A DNA stretch of 64,000 nt from Longimicrobiales bacterium (GCA_958295645.1 OY282361.1:2818501-2882500), one strand, 5' to 3'. Positions 52,427-61,388 are shown, numbered from the stretch's first letter. A program made the numbers and translations. The notes: generated by a model from the sequence alone, not told the origin.

Positions 52427-53248
52427 CTAGGGAAACCGAGCCAGCAGGTCCTCGCCGGTCTTGCTCTGCATGATCCACAACCCGGCAGTCCGCGTCCGGC
52501 TCGGCTCGCAAACCGGCTGGAGCAACCGCGCCAACTCGGCCGCCACTTCGGCGCCGAACTTCTCCTCCGCCATGCATCGCAACAACTCCTTTTGCTCGGC
52601 CAGAGCCTGCTCGGCGCCTTCGGCCAGCCCCTCGCGGCGTCCGCGCTCCAGCCCCTTGGCCGCTCCCTGCTCCAGCCACTCGTCCGTCCACCGCTTCATC
52701 GTCTCCGCGATCATCGATTCTCCCTCCGTCAGAAGCCGTGCCAAGGACCCCGCCACGCCTCCGCCTTCAAGACGGTACTTGCGCGCTCGCACCAAGTCAA
52801 CCAACCGATAGCTCGGATCCGGCTTCCCACTTTCCGCCGCCGCCCACTTGGCTGTCGCAGCGATGTCGGCCGTCCAGCGTTGCGATCCGTTGTAGACCAC
52901 CACCGGCAAGATGCGAATCACGTTGGGCGGCCGCCCCCACTCGCGGCGCGAAGCGGCTTCCATGCACAGCGAGGCGTACACCTCGACCCGTTGCGCCATC
53001 CGCTTGTCCACCGAGGATTGGAACTCCAGGAGGACGATGACGGTGACGGACGGATCCACCGCGACGCGGACGCGCCAGATCGTGTCGGCCGCTCGGCGGG
53101 CGCCCACGTCGGCAACGAAGGGCGCTGGCACCGGTTCGAGGCTCGGCCAGTCCAGTCCGGCCGCCTCGGTCGGCAGAAAGGATTCGAGGAGGCTCCGCAC
53201 CATGCGAGTGCTGGCGAGCCACTTGGCGAGCCGCCTTGCCAGGCGCAA
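52427..53248 (-). CDS. Rpn family PD-(D/E)XK nuclease / putative transposase
   Basis: This 273-residue protein matches the Rpn (recombination-promoting nuclease) family. It has the start region TRMVRSLLESFLP and the catalytic core VTVIVLLEFQSSVDKRMAQR with the E-x-Q motif. The middle is RILPVVVYNGSQRW. The C-terminus is charged and helical with the typical EGMAEGREQ-like GRREGLAEGAEQALAE stretch. The conserved K-x-LFS opening is missing or degenerate. The predicted start is TTG 53248, so the first residues may be lost. Rpn proteins cut DNA and stimulate recombination in E. coli. A second, broken relative lies 1.5 kb away. Confidence 0.8.
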   Translation of the reverse strand: MRLARRLAKWLASTRMVRSLLESFLPTEAAGLDWPSLEPVPAPFVADVGARRAADTIWRVRVAVDPSVTVIVLLEFQSSVDKRMAQRVEVYASLCMEAASRREWGRPPNVIRILPVVVYNGSQRWTADIAATAKWAAAESGKPDPSYRLVDLVRARKYRLEGGGVAGSLARLLTEGESMIAETMKRWTDEWLEQGAAKGLERGRREGLAEGAEQALAEQKELLRCMAEEKFGAEVAAELARLLQPVCEPSRTRTAGLWIMQSKTGEDLLARFP

Positions 53249-53316
53249 ACAAATGTTTTATTGTGAAAGTCCTAAACCCGCTCACGCGAGTTCAAGCTTC
53301 CACCCCGACGGTTCGC

Positions 53317-53958
53317 ATGCCAGCCGCCCACTCGTCCTCCTCGCCTTCCACGCGCATCCTCCCCACGGCTCTCTCCCTTCTGATCCCGGTCGTCTTCCTG
53401 GCGACCGCCCCGGCGCAGGTTGCCGCGACAGCGACCCAGACCGCCTCCGAAGAGACCGTCGCGCCGGGCGACCCGGTCGTGGTCTACTTGGTTCGCCACG
53501 CCGAGAAGGCCGACGACGGCACCGACGACCCGCCCCTGGCGCTGGCCGGCCAGATCCGAGTCCGCATCCTGCAGGGCCTGCTCGCCGACGCCCGGCTCAC
53601 CCACGTCTACACCACGGACTGGCGGCGCACCCGCGAAACGGCCCAGCCCATCGCCGAGTCCGCGGGCCTGGAGACCGTCGTCTACGACCCCCGCGCACCG
53701 GACAGCTTGGCGCGGCTGATCCGAGCCACTCCCGGGCGCCACCTCGTGGTGGGCCACAGCAACACGACGCCCGCGCTCGTCTCCGCCCTCGGGGGCGACC
53801 CGTCCGGCCCGATCCACGAGATGGAGTACAACCGGCTCTACATCGTCGCCATCCTCCCCGGCGCCTCCCCGGTCGTCTCGCTCCTCCGCTTCGGCGAGCC
53901 CTACGTGAAGGGGGACGACTTCAGCCTCCGCGCCACGAGAGGTCCAAGAACTCGCTGA
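53317..53958 (+). CDS. Secreted histidine phosphatase (SixA/PGAM-like)
   Basis: This 213-residue protein has a signal peptide (LSLLIPVVFLATAPAQVA) and a compact histidine phosphatase domain. The phosphate site is VYLVRHAEKADDG. The second is HVYTTDWRRTRETAQPIAES, and the late histidine is in RHLVVGHSNTTPALV. It would hydrolyse a small phosphate ester in the periplasm. ATG 53317 is used; a longer frame upstream overlaps the divergent Rpn gene and is unlikely. It lies ten bases before the channel gene. Confidence 0.85.
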   Translation: MPAAHSSSSPSTRILPTALSLLIPVVFLATAPAQVAATATQTASEETVAPGDPVVVYLVRHAEKADDGTDDPPLALAGQIRVRILQGLLADARLTHVYTTDWRRTRETAQPIAESAGLETVVYDPRAPDSLARLIRATPGRHLVVGHSNTTPALVSALGGDPSGPIHEMEYNRLYIVAILPGASPVVSLLRFGEPYVKGDDFSLRATRGPRTR

Positions 53959-53968
53959 GGGCGACGCA

Positions 53969-54604
53969 ATGGCCAAGTACGTCACCGAGTTCACCGGCGC
54001 CTTCTTTCTCGTCCTGACGATCGGCCTCACGGTCGTCCAAGAGGTTCCCCTCGCCCCGCTCGCCATCGGCTCGGCGCTGATGGTGATGGTCTACATGGGC
54101 GGCCACGTGTCCGGCGCGCACTACAATCCGGCCGTGAGCGTGGCGCTGACGCTGGCGGGGAAGCTGAAGCGCCGGGAGCTGCTGCCCTACGCGGCCTCCC
54201 AGATCGCGGGCTCGTTGGTGGCGGCGTTCGTGGTGCGGGCGCTGGTCGGCGACTACTTGGTGGTCTCGCCGGGCGCCGGCGTCTCGCCGGGCGTCGCGCT
54301 GCTGGCCGAAGCGCTGTTCACGGCCGCGTTGGCATTGGTGGTGCTGAACGTGGCGACGGACGCGCGCACGGAGGGCAATTCGTTCTACGGACTGGCCATC
54401 GGCTTGACGGTGATGACGGGCGCGTTCGCGGTCGGGGGGATTTCGGGAGGCGTCTTCAATCCGGCCGTGGGGACGGGGCCGATCTTGGTGGGGCTGGGCG
54501 GCGGCGGCTCGGTGGGCGATTTGTGGCTGTACTGGGTCGGGCCGGTGGTTGGGGCTGTGGGGGCTGTGGGGGTGTATCGGGTGCAGGGGCGAGGAGGAGC
54601 GTGA
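53969..54604 (+). CDS. Aquaporin/MIP-family channel lacking the selectivity arginine
   Basis: This 211-residue protein has six membrane helices and two half-helix NPA motifs, SGAHYNPAV (about 48-56) and SGGVFNPAV (about 158-166). In classical MIP channels the second motif reads NPAR, with arginine in the selectivity filter; here it is NPAVGTGP. It is shorter than most aquaporins but complete. Water or small neutral solutes are the likely cargo. It is co-transcribed with the phosphatase gene, ten bases upstream. Confidence 0.88.
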   Translation: MAKYVTEFTGAFFLVLTIGLTVVQEVPLAPLAIGSALMVMVYMGGHVSGAHYNPAVSVALTLAGKLKRRELLPYAASQIAGSLVAAFVVRALVGDYLVVSPGAGVSPGVALLAEALFTAALALVVLNVATDARTEGNSFYGLAIGLTVMTGAFAVGGISGGVFNPAVGTGPILVGLGGGGSVGDLWLYWVGPVVGAVGAVGVYRVQGRGGA

Positions 54605-54707
54605 GGGGTGCTGTTGCTCGTTGGCGCGCAGTGTCGCGCCCGCACCTAACTATCGGCTCTTAGACGCCGCCAAGATCTGACAAGAACGGCGACAAAGGCG
54701 TCGAAGT

Positions 54708-55184
54708 CTACGCCGCGTTGTCGCCGGAGACTCTGGCCAGGAACTCCTCGCTCGTGTGACATTCCAGGAGCATCTCGGCCGCTACGGCAACCTGCTCCGG
54801 AACAGCCGACGTCAGAATGTCCCGCAACTGGACGGCCGTCTCCGTTCCGAACTTCTTCGCCGCCAAGCGGACGGCCAGCTCGACGCGCTCCTCCATGCGC
54901 CCCTGCCTGTGCCCTTCCTGGCGCAGTGCTTCGGTCGCCTCGACGATTTGCGAGAACACGGCGTCAAGCACGCCGCACACGTGGGCCGTCTGCATCCTGG
55001 CGACCTGGGCCGACGAGGCGGGGGCCTTCTCGGCGATGCTGGCCGGGGTGCGCCAAGGCGCCGAGCCGCTGTAGAGGACGAAGGAGAGCACGGGCGGGAA
55101 CTTGCCGCCGGGGTCGCGCCATTCGCGGTTGCGGGCCATGTAGAGGTACATCTTGGCGACGTATTCGAGGCTGCGGAAGACCAT
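54708..55184 (-). pseudogene. C-terminal remnant of an Rpn-family nuclease
   Basis: The 158-residue frame starts mid-domain (LMVFRSLEYVAKMYLYMARN). It contains the Rpn middle PPVLSFVLYSGSAPW and the usual C-terminal helices ending in SEEFLARVSG. The frame also runs upstream without a start as EADALMVF. The N-terminal half with the catalytic residues is absent, cut off by the divergent DUF4143 ATPase gene 93 bases away. It is therefore a broken gene. Confidence 0.65.
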
Positions 55185-55226
55185 GAGCGCGTCTGCTTCG
55201 GGGCCTGTTCGCTCACAGTGTCGTGA

Positions 55227-55271
55227 CCTTGAAAACCCACAGTTGACATCGCGATTTTCAAGGAATACAAT
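55227..55271 (+). promoter_or_regulatory. Near-consensus sigma70 promoter with operator-like inverted repeat
   Basis: TTGACA at 55243-55248 and TACAAT at 55266-55271 are 17 bases apart. CCTTGAAAA at 55227-55235 and TTTTCAAGG at 55255-55263 form a perfect 9-base inverted repeat flanking the -35. The ATG of the ATPase follows only five bases after the -10, so the transcript should be leaderless. A repressor bound to the repeat would cover the promoter. Confidence 0.75.
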
Positions 55272-55276
55272 TCAGC

Positions 55277-56431
55277 ATGATCGTCGACCGGCCCGTTCCC
55301 CTAAGGCGCATCCGCGAAGCCTATTCGGTTCACCCGGTTGCCGCGCTGACCGGTCCGCGCCAGTGCGGAAAGACGACCCTCGCCCGAGAAATCGTCGCAG
55401 CCGCGCCCCGGAGCACCTACTTCGATCTCGAATCCGCGGTCGACCGTCGCCGGCTTGCGACGCCGGAGCACGCGCTGCGACCGCTGAAGGGCCTCGTGGT
55501 CGTCGACGAAGTGCAACGTGCGCCTGCGCTGTACGAAGCGACACGCGTGCTAGTGGACCGGCCGGACAACGCCGCCCGATTCCTCCTCCTGGGGAGCGCG
55601 TCGCCGACGCTGGTGAAGGGCGTCTCCGAGTCGCTGGCGGGACGGGTCGGCCTAGTGGACCTGAGCGGCTTCGACATCGCCGAAGTGGGCGCGACGAACT
55701 GGCGCGCGCTGTGGACGCGCGGCGGCTTTCCACGTTCCTTCCTGGCCGAGGACGACTCGGTGTCCGCGCTCTGGCGGCGCAACTTCGTCCGCACATTCCT
55801 GGAGCGCGATCTGCCCCAGCTGGGCATCCGCGTTCCCGCCGAGACCTTGCGGCGCTTCTGGACGATGATCGCCCACTACCACGGGCAAGTCTGGAACGCG
55901 GCCGAGTTCGCGCGCGCCCTTGGGGCCAACCAGGGCACGGCGCGCCGCTACCTCGACATCCTCTCCGGCGCGTTCATGGTACGGATCCTGCCGCCGTGGT
56001 TCGAGAATCTGAAGAAGCGCCAGGTCAAGTCGCCCAAAGTCTACCTCCGGGATTCGGGACTCCTCCACACGTTGCTGGGCTTGGCCAATGCCGACGCCTT
56101 GGCGGGCCATCCCAAGGTTGGCGCGTCCTTCGAGGGATTCGCGATCGAGCAGGTTCTGGCCGCCTTCGACGACGCCGACGCCTATTTCTGGGCCACTCAC
56201 GCCGGTGCCGAGCTCGACCTGTTCATGCGCCACGAAGGGAAGCGGTACGGCTTCGAATGCAAGCTGGCCGACGCGCCCGGCCCGACCCGCTCCATGCGCA
56301 CCGCCGTCGCCGACCTTCGCCTCGACCACCTCTGGGTCCTCTACCCCGGAGACGAGGCGTACTCCATCGACGACGCGATCACGGCGCTGCCGGTCGCCCA
56401 CGTCGTCGAGTTGCCGCGCCAACTGGAGTAG
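55277..56431 (+). CDS. AAA ATPase with DUF4143 nuclease-like C-terminus
   Basis: This 384-residue protein has an AAA_14 ATPase domain: Walker A ALTGPRQCGKTTLAREI near 23-39, Walker B LVVVDEVQRAP and sensor LLLGSASPTL. The DUF4143 domain includes the typical GGFPRSFLAEDD, a helix-turn-helix-like middle and YLRDSGLLHTLLGL. It ends in a nuclease-like site ELDLFMRHEGKRYGFECKLAD. Such proteins are widespread, often near mobile DNA, and their function is unsettled. A strong promoter with an inverted repeat lies directly before it. It faces a truncated Rpn gene. Confidence 0.9.
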   Translation: MIVDRPVPLRRIREAYSVHPVAALTGPRQCGKTTLAREIVAAAPRSTYFDLESAVDRRRLATPEHALRPLKGLVVVDEVQRAPALYEATRVLVDRPDNAARFLLLGSASPTLVKGVSESLAGRVGLVDLSGFDIAEVGATNWRALWTRGGFPRSFLAEDDSVSALWRRNFVRTFLERDLPQLGIRVPAETLRRFWTMIAHYHGQVWNAAEFARALGANQGTARRYLDILSGAFMVRILPPWFENLKKRQVKSPKVYLRDSGLLHTLLGLANADALAGHPKVGASFEGFAIEQVLAAFDDADAYFWATHAGAELDLFMRHEGKRYGFECKLADAPGPTRSMRTAVADLRLDHLWVLYPGDEAYSIDDAITALPVAHVVELPRQLE

Positions 56432-56507
56432 CGCCGGACGCGGTTCCCGGCGGGACGAAAAGGTGATTTGCGGCCCGGGACGTGTCCATGCCTCGACGCC
56501 CATCCCC

Positions 56508-57362
56508 TCACAGCGTCACGACCACCGCAATCGTCGTCACCCGATCGAGCCGCGCTCGTGGCACGCGCACCTTGCCGAGACGCTCGCCGGCCGCGGATCG
56601 CAGCGGCGCCTCGATCAAGGACGGCTCGTTGTCGAACATGAGGCGCAGCGTCGTCTTCAGCGCCAGCCGGCCGCTCAGTGCCACGGCCACGGAGTTGGTC
56701 CAGTCGGCTCGCAGGTCCACCAGCTCCTTGCCGTTCTCGTCCACGATCAATGCGCTGGTCCACTCGGCCTTGCCGATTTGGCGGCGGTACTCGGCGGAGA
56801 CCTGCAAGCCGAGGAAGCGGTCGACGCCGGCGGTCGAGACGACGTCGTACTGCGTCGTGTGGGTGAGGGCGTAGCGGGTGTTGAAGCGTTGCCGCTCCTC
56901 GTCGATCCAGCGGTTGGAGATGCCGCTGCCGTTCACGATGCGGCCCTCGATGCCCGAGAACGTGTTGCGGACCCATTCCGAGCGGAAGAAGATGGCGGTG
57001 CGGTCGGACACGGAGCGGTCCAGGGTCAGGCGGGCTTGGTAGTTCTCGGCGGAGACTCGCGTCTCCGAGGCCGTTTCGATGCGGTAGTCGTCCACGGTGC
57101 CGACGGCGGTGCGGGTGCGGCGCGTGGTTTGCGTCCGGATGCTTCCCACCTCGAAGCGGAGTTCCGTGCGCGACCACGAGCGAACCAGGGTTCCCGCGAG
57201 CCCCACGGTGGACGACTCGGCGTTGCCGCCGGTTTGGACCAGGCTGAGTTCCGCCGACGTCTTCCACGGCGGATTCGAGTCCTGGGCGGCCGTTTCCGGC
57301 GGCGGGACCAGCGCCACTAGGAGGGCCGGGGCCGCTAGGGACGCTAGGCGGGACAGCGCCAT
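56508..57362 (-). CDS. DUF481 outer-membrane barrel protein (YdiY-like)
   Basis: This 284-residue protein has a signal peptide ending ETAAQD and the DUF481 opening WKTSAELSLVQTGGNAESST. It continues with alternating strands (TELRFEVGSIRTQTT, LQVSAEYRRQIGKAEWTSAL) and ends LDRVTTIAVVVTL. DUF481 proteins are acid-inducible or uncharacterised outer-membrane barrels. ATG 57362 is preferred over a GTG eight codons earlier since it begins the signal sequence directly. It lies 78 bases downstream of the MBL/rhodanese gene, on the same strand. Confidence 0.8.
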   Translation of the reverse strand: MALSRLASLAAPALLVALVPPPETAAQDSNPPWKTSAELSLVQTGGNAESSTVGLAGTLVRSWSRTELRFEVGSIRTQTTRRTRTAVGTVDDYRIETASETRVSAENYQARLTLDRSVSDRTAIFFRSEWVRNTFSGIEGRIVNGSGISNRWIDEERQRFNTRYALTHTTQYDVVSTAGVDRFLGLQVSAEYRRQIGKAEWTSALIVDENGKELVDLRADWTNSVAVALSGRLALKTTLRLMFDNEPSLIEAPLRSAAGERLGKVRVPRARLDRVTTIAVVVTL

Positions 57363-57440
57363 GGCCGGCTCAACGATGCCGCGCACCGGCGTCCGTCCGC
57401 TCGTCGGCCCCGCTACAGATGGCGTCGGCGGACCAGCGCC

Positions 57441-58901
57441 TCACAGCCGCAGCAGGTCGTCGACGGCGGTGACGCGGTAGCCGAGGCGGGCCAAGAAAGA
57501 GGAGGCGGCCGACGCGCGCGCGCCGCTCAGGCAGTGGACGAGGAGCTCCTTGTCCTTGGGCAGTTCGGCCAGCCGCACGGCGAGGCGCGTGTGGGCGATG
57601 TTGCACGCGCCCTCGACGGCGCCGCGGGCGTGCTCCGCCGCGCCGCGGACGTCCAGCACCTGGGCATCGGCGTCGCGGCTTCGGAGGAGGAGGTCTTGGA
57701 ACCCGATCGAGTCCGTTCTGGCCATTGCGCCGCCCGCGTCCGCGTAGTCCTGCAAGTCCTCGGGCGAGCACCAGCCCGACACGTCCTCGAGCCCGATGCG
57801 CACCAGGACGCGGAGGGCCTCTTCCATGTCCTCGGGCGGGCACACCAAGGCGATCGCGCGACCGCCCAACCGACCGTTCGCACTCTTGACGTTCTCGGCG
57901 CCGGGAGGGCCGCCTGCCCGTTCGCTTCCCAGAGGGACGGCGTAGGAGCCGGCGACCGCGGCGAAGGACTTGTTCAGGGGCGCGTAGATCGAGCCGGGCA
58001 GGTGCCCCGCGTAGAACGCGCGCCGGTCCGGACGAAGGTCGAGCGCCATCGGCTCCCGAGCTTCGGCGATCTCCGCCAAGTCGGAGGAGCCCAGGCGGCG
58101 CGGCCGGGGCAACCGGCCGAGAATCGCGGGTCCGGCCCTGTTCTCGCGCTTCATCCGCCCGAAATACAAAGGAGGCTCCGGCTGGCCGTCGAGGATGAAC
58201 GACACGAAGGCCTCTTCGCCCCGCCGGGCCGCTCCCAGAGCCGGGCTGCCCGCCCGCTCGTTCTCCACGGTCGTCGAAGGCGCCGAGCCCAGCGCCTTGC
58301 CGCAGGCGCTGCCCGCACCGTGACCCGGCCAGATCCGCAGATCCCCCGGCATCCCGAACAAGCCAAGAGCCGATCCGTAGAGCCGCTTCGCCGAGGGCTC
58401 CATCGCCCCTGCCTGGCCGGCGGCCGACTCGAGAAGGTCGGGGCGCCCCAGGTCACCGACGAACACGAAGTCGCCCGACAGCATGTCCGACTCGTCCGCG
58501 CCGCCGTCCGAGATCGCGAAGCTGAGGTGCTCGGGCGTGTGTCCGGGCGTGTGCATCGCGCGCACGCGCACGCGACCCAAGGAGAAAGTGTCGCCGTCGC
58601 GAAGCAACGTCACGTCCGCGCGTCCCCCGGCCCACTCGTACTGCCAGTCCTCCCCCCCTTCCGCCGACAGGTACCCGGTGCATCCGTGCCGCTCCACCAG
58701 CTCCCGGCAACCCGACAGGAAGTCCGCGTGAATATGGGTCTCCGCCGCCGCCACGATCCGAAGCCCGGCCTCGCACGCGATTTCCAAATAGCGGTCCACG
58801 TCCCGCTCCGGATCGACCACCATGGCCTCGCCGGTGTCCTCGCACCCCACCAGATAGGCGCGTTGCGCCAGCACGTCGTCGACGACTTGCCTAAAAAACA
58901 C
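57441..58901 (-). CDS. Metallo-beta-lactamase fold hydrolase fused to two rhodanese domains
   Basis: This 486-residue protein starts with a persulfide-dioxygenase-like MBL domain at about 1-240. The metal motif is AETHIHADFLSG, with F in place of the last H of the HxHxDH motif, then MHTPGHTPEHLSF and IWPGHGAGSACG. A first rhodanese repeat (ALDLRPDRRAFYAGHLPGSI) lacks the cysteine. The second (VLDVRGAAEHARGAVEGACN) has the active-site cysteine in LLVHCLSGARA. It handles sulfane sulfur, forming or consuming persulfides. GTG 58901 has GGAG directly upstream and gives the family's VFFRQ start. No sulfide:quinone reductase is nearby. Confidence 0.88.
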   Translation of the reverse strand: MFFRQVVDDVLAQRAYLVGCEDTGEAMVVDPERDVDRYLEIACEAGLRIVAAAETHIHADFLSGCRELVERHGCTGYLSAEGGEDWQYEWAGGRADVTLLRDGDTFSLGRVRVRAMHTPGHTPEHLSFAISDGGADESDMLSGDFVFVGDLGRPDLLESAAGQAGAMEPSAKRLYGSALGLFGMPGDLRIWPGHGAGSACGKALGSAPSTTVENERAGSPALGAARRGEEAFVSFILDGQPEPPLYFGRMKRENRAGPAILGRLPRPRRLGSSDLAEIAEAREPMALDLRPDRRAFYAGHLPGSIYAPLNKSFAAVAGSYAVPLGSERAGGPPGAENVKSANGRLGGRAIALVCPPEDMEEALRVLVRIGLEDVSGWCSPEDLQDYADAGGAMARTDSIGFQDLLLRSRDADAQVLDVRGAAEHARGAVEGACNIAHTRLAVRLAELPKDKELLVHCLSGARASAASSFLARLGYRVTAVDDLLRL

Positions 58902-59094
58902 GTTCTCCGTCCTCTCGTTCTTCCGCAGTGAGGGAATACCCGGGCGCACCGTCAGCTTAACGAACCGGCGCCCAACCCTGTCCATGACCCACGGGGACGG
59001 CGCGTTCGCCGCAACGATGCGTTCGCCGCAAACGGTGCGTCCGTCGCAACGTCGCCCGCAAGATCAATCCTTCGAATCTCAAAGGGAGACTGGA

Positions 59095-59763
59095 ATGAGT
59101 ACGATACGTGGAAGCGCAGTTCAAGCGGCGGCCCGGCGCGCAGTTCGGTCGGTGGCGTTGCTGGTGGCAGGTCTGGGACTGGCGAGCGAGGCGTTGTCGG
59201 CCCAGCCGCGGATGCAGCGGACGCAGGCCCGCCCCGCCCCGTTCATGGAGCGGGCGGTTGCCGGACGGGCGATGGCCGAGTCGTCGTTCGTCGAGCGGAT
59301 TCTTCGGGCGGGCGACCGCTTGAACCTGTCGGCGGAGCAGAGGGAGCAGCTGAACGCCATGCGCATCGAGGCGGTGGAGCGACGGACCGCCCGCGCCGCC
59401 CGGTGGATGAAGATGGCCTCCGAAGTCAGGGCCGGCCTTCGCGAGCCCGCCGAATTGCGCGAGACCGCGGGCGAGGGCCGCGAGGAGATGGCGAGCCAGC
59501 GCCAAGCCGTGCGGAGCAGCCTCGAGGAAGTCCTAACGGACGAGCAGCGCCGACTCCTGCGCCAGCGTTACCGCCGCGCCGGCCTCGACGGCATCGAGGA
59601 AATCCTCACCGACGAGCAGCGCCGGCAGCTCAGGGAGTTCAGGGTTCGCTCGGCGTTGCGGCAACGCGAGATGCCGGGCCGCGCGTGGCGGGGCTGGCGG
59701 GGAGGCCGCGGGCGGGAGATGGAACGCGGCCGGCGGGGCCGTGGCGGGAGGTGGGAGCGGTAG
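59095..59763 (+). CDS. Spy/CpxP-like periplasmic LTxxQ protein
   Basis: This 222-residue exported protein has a signal peptide ending EALSAQP and a helical, charged mature part with three LTxxQ-like repeats: LNLSAEQREQL, EVLTDEQRRLL and EILTDEQRRQL. A very basic arginine/glycine-rich tail follows. Spy-like proteins act as ATP-independent chaperones or metal sensors in the periplasm. AAAGGGAG precedes ATG 59095. It is divergent from the MBL/rhodanese gene. Confidence 0.8.
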   Translation: MSTIRGSAVQAAARRAVRSVALLVAGLGLASEALSAQPRMQRTQARPAPFMERAVAGRAMAESSFVERILRAGDRLNLSAEQREQLNAMRIEAVERRTARAARWMKMASEVRAGLREPAELRETAGEGREEMASQRQAVRSSLEEVLTDEQRRLLRQRYRRAGLDGIEEILTDEQRRQLREFRVRSALRQREMPGRAWRGWRGGRGREMERGRRGRGGRWER

Positions 59764-59993
59764 GTCGGGCCTGCCGCCATTGTTTCCCCGGCGTGCCGGT
59801 TTGGGAGGACTTGACCGGCGCGCCGGGGGAGCAGGAGCTTTGCTGGCCAGCGTTCCGTAGGTCGCGGTTGACCGGAGCAGACGCTATCGGCAGACTCCAC
59901 GTGTCCTCCCTGGCCAGCGAGCCATGAGAACGGTGTCGCCCGGCCCGCGGAGGATGGTTCCGCTCAGGCATCAACGAGGCTCCGTGAAGTACC

Positions 59994-61163
59994 ATGGACC
60001 CAAGCCAGAAGAATAAGTTGCATCTATCCAGCTTGTCCATAACCGGATTCCGCGGGATTAAGGATGTACGTATCCGCCGTCTTGGCCGGGTCACTTTGCT
60101 GGCAGGCAAGAATTCCTCGGGTAAGACGACAGTCCTGGAAGCGGTTCACGCTTTCGCGGCTCGCGGCCGGGAGGCTGTTCTGTCGTCGTTGTTGCGCGGA
60201 CGCGAAGAATTCTCGACGGCCGTGGACGCGGACGCTGACGAACGGCGCGTTCCGAAGCGCGTTCCCGATGCAGTAGCTCTTTTTCATCGCCGAAGAATTT
60301 CTTTGGGTTCTACGATCATGATTGGTCCGAACAATGGCGGCAAAGCACTGACCATAGCGATTGTTCTTCCTGATGAAGAACAAGCCGGCTTGTTTGACAA
60401 GCTCTTGCTTCAAGATACATCGGAATACTGGATGCTTCAGTCCGCGTATGGCGGTGGCACGAGGATTATGCCTTGGCTTGTTTCCCGAGATTCATTAGAG
60501 CCTCACGCTGTTGCTGACATTGATCGCTATAGCATGTATCGGCGACTGCGGCGAACGAAAGACGATGACGACTTGCCGCAGGCCTTGGAATGCCGGTTGC
60601 TCGATCCCAGCTTGACTGGCAATCACGAGTTGGCGGAATTATGGGATGGCGTCGTGCTTACCGATGATGAAGATCGCGCCGTCAATGCGATCAGGCTAGT
60701 TGTGGGCGATACTATGGAACGCTTGGCGCTCCGTGCCGGACATGACCACAGACGGCGTGTAGACCAACGGTCTGGTCTTGTGGCCAAGCTCAAAGGCCAC
60801 CGTGACCCGGTTCCGGTGAAGAGCCTCGGTAACGGAGTGGCACGCCTCTTGGGAGTATCATTGTCCTTGTCCAATATCAGAAATGGATTTCTTCTTATCG
60901 ACGAGGCTGAGAACGGCCTTCATCACTCGGTACACTACGATTTCTGGCGCATGGTATTGCATCTCGCAGAAGAAAATAATGTGCAGGTCGTTGCCACTAC
61001 GCATAGCTTTTCGTGTGTGCGCGGGTTTGCCAAGGCGGCCGTCGATTCGGACAGCGATGGCGTCTTGGTGCGCATGGAACGACGTGACGATGAGACCGGA
61101 GCGGTCACCTATGCCAAGGATGAACTTCAAGTTGCATCTGAACAAGGCATCGAGGTGAGATAG
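59994..61163 (+). CDS. OLD-like AAA ATPase, probably horizontally acquired
   Basis: This 389-residue ATPase belongs to the AAA_15/AAA_21 (OLD/RecF-like) group. Walker A is LLAGKNSSGKTTVLEAVHAF near 35-54. The ABC-like signature region is SLGNGVARLLG. Walker B is GFLLIDEAENGLHHSVHYD, and the switch histidine is in VVATTHSFSCV. Known relatives serve in phage defence, usually with a nuclease or TOPRIM partner; none follows here. The gene is visibly richer in A and T than its neighbours and uses codons such as TTA and ATA more often. It lies just before tRNA-Lys, a common integration site. Confidence 0.8.
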   Translation: MDPSQKNKLHLSSLSITGFRGIKDVRIRRLGRVTLLAGKNSSGKTTVLEAVHAFAARGREAVLSSLLRGREEFSTAVDADADERRVPKRVPDAVALFHRRRISLGSTIMIGPNNGGKALTIAIVLPDEEQAGLFDKLLLQDTSEYWMLQSAYGGGTRIMPWLVSRDSLEPHAVADIDRYSMYRRLRRTKDDDDLPQALECRLLDPSLTGNHELAELWDGVVLTDDEDRAVNAIRLVVGDTMERLALRAGHDHRRRVDQRSGLVAKLKGHRDPVPVKSLGNGVARLLGVSLSLSNIRNGFLLIDEAENGLHHSVHYDFWRMVLHLAEENNVQVVATTHSFSCVRGFAKAAVDSDSDGVLVRMERRDDETGAVTYAKDELQVASEQGIEVR

Positions 61164-61315
61164 ACGCGATGGTGTCCGCGACAAAGAGGCCGTTGGCTTG
61201 TCTTGGAGCGGGCACCGGATGGCCTGCCGGTGTCGCCGCGTCTTGGCGCCACTGGCCCTTCCATCCAAGACCGGCTATCTTCACCGCAGATGCTGGCGCC
61301 GAGATCGGCGCGGCA

Positions 61316-61388
61316 GCCCTGCTAGCTCAACTGGTAGAGCATCCGACTCTTAATCGGCAGGTTCGGGGTTCGAGTCCCTGGCGGGGCA
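61316..61388 (+). tRNA. tRNA-Lys (CTT)
   Basis: The acceptor GCCCTGC pairs with GCGGGGC, followed by discriminator A. The D-arm is AGCTCAACTGGTAGAGC. The anticodon loop CTCTTAA has anticodon CTT, and the T-arm is GGGGTTCGAGTCCC. CCA is not encoded. The 3' half is overlapped antisense by the end of the isomerase gene. Confidence 0.95.

Noticed and set aside
52427-53285. Frameshift restoring the start of the Rpn gene through IKHLFAP in another frame
   Set aside because: The resemblance to K-x-LFS is weak and the joint cannot be placed with confidence.
57441-58901. F in place of H in the HxHxDH motif as sign of inactivity
   Set aside because: HIHADF is common in MBL-rhodanese fusions of this type as far as I recall, so it is not evidence of decay.
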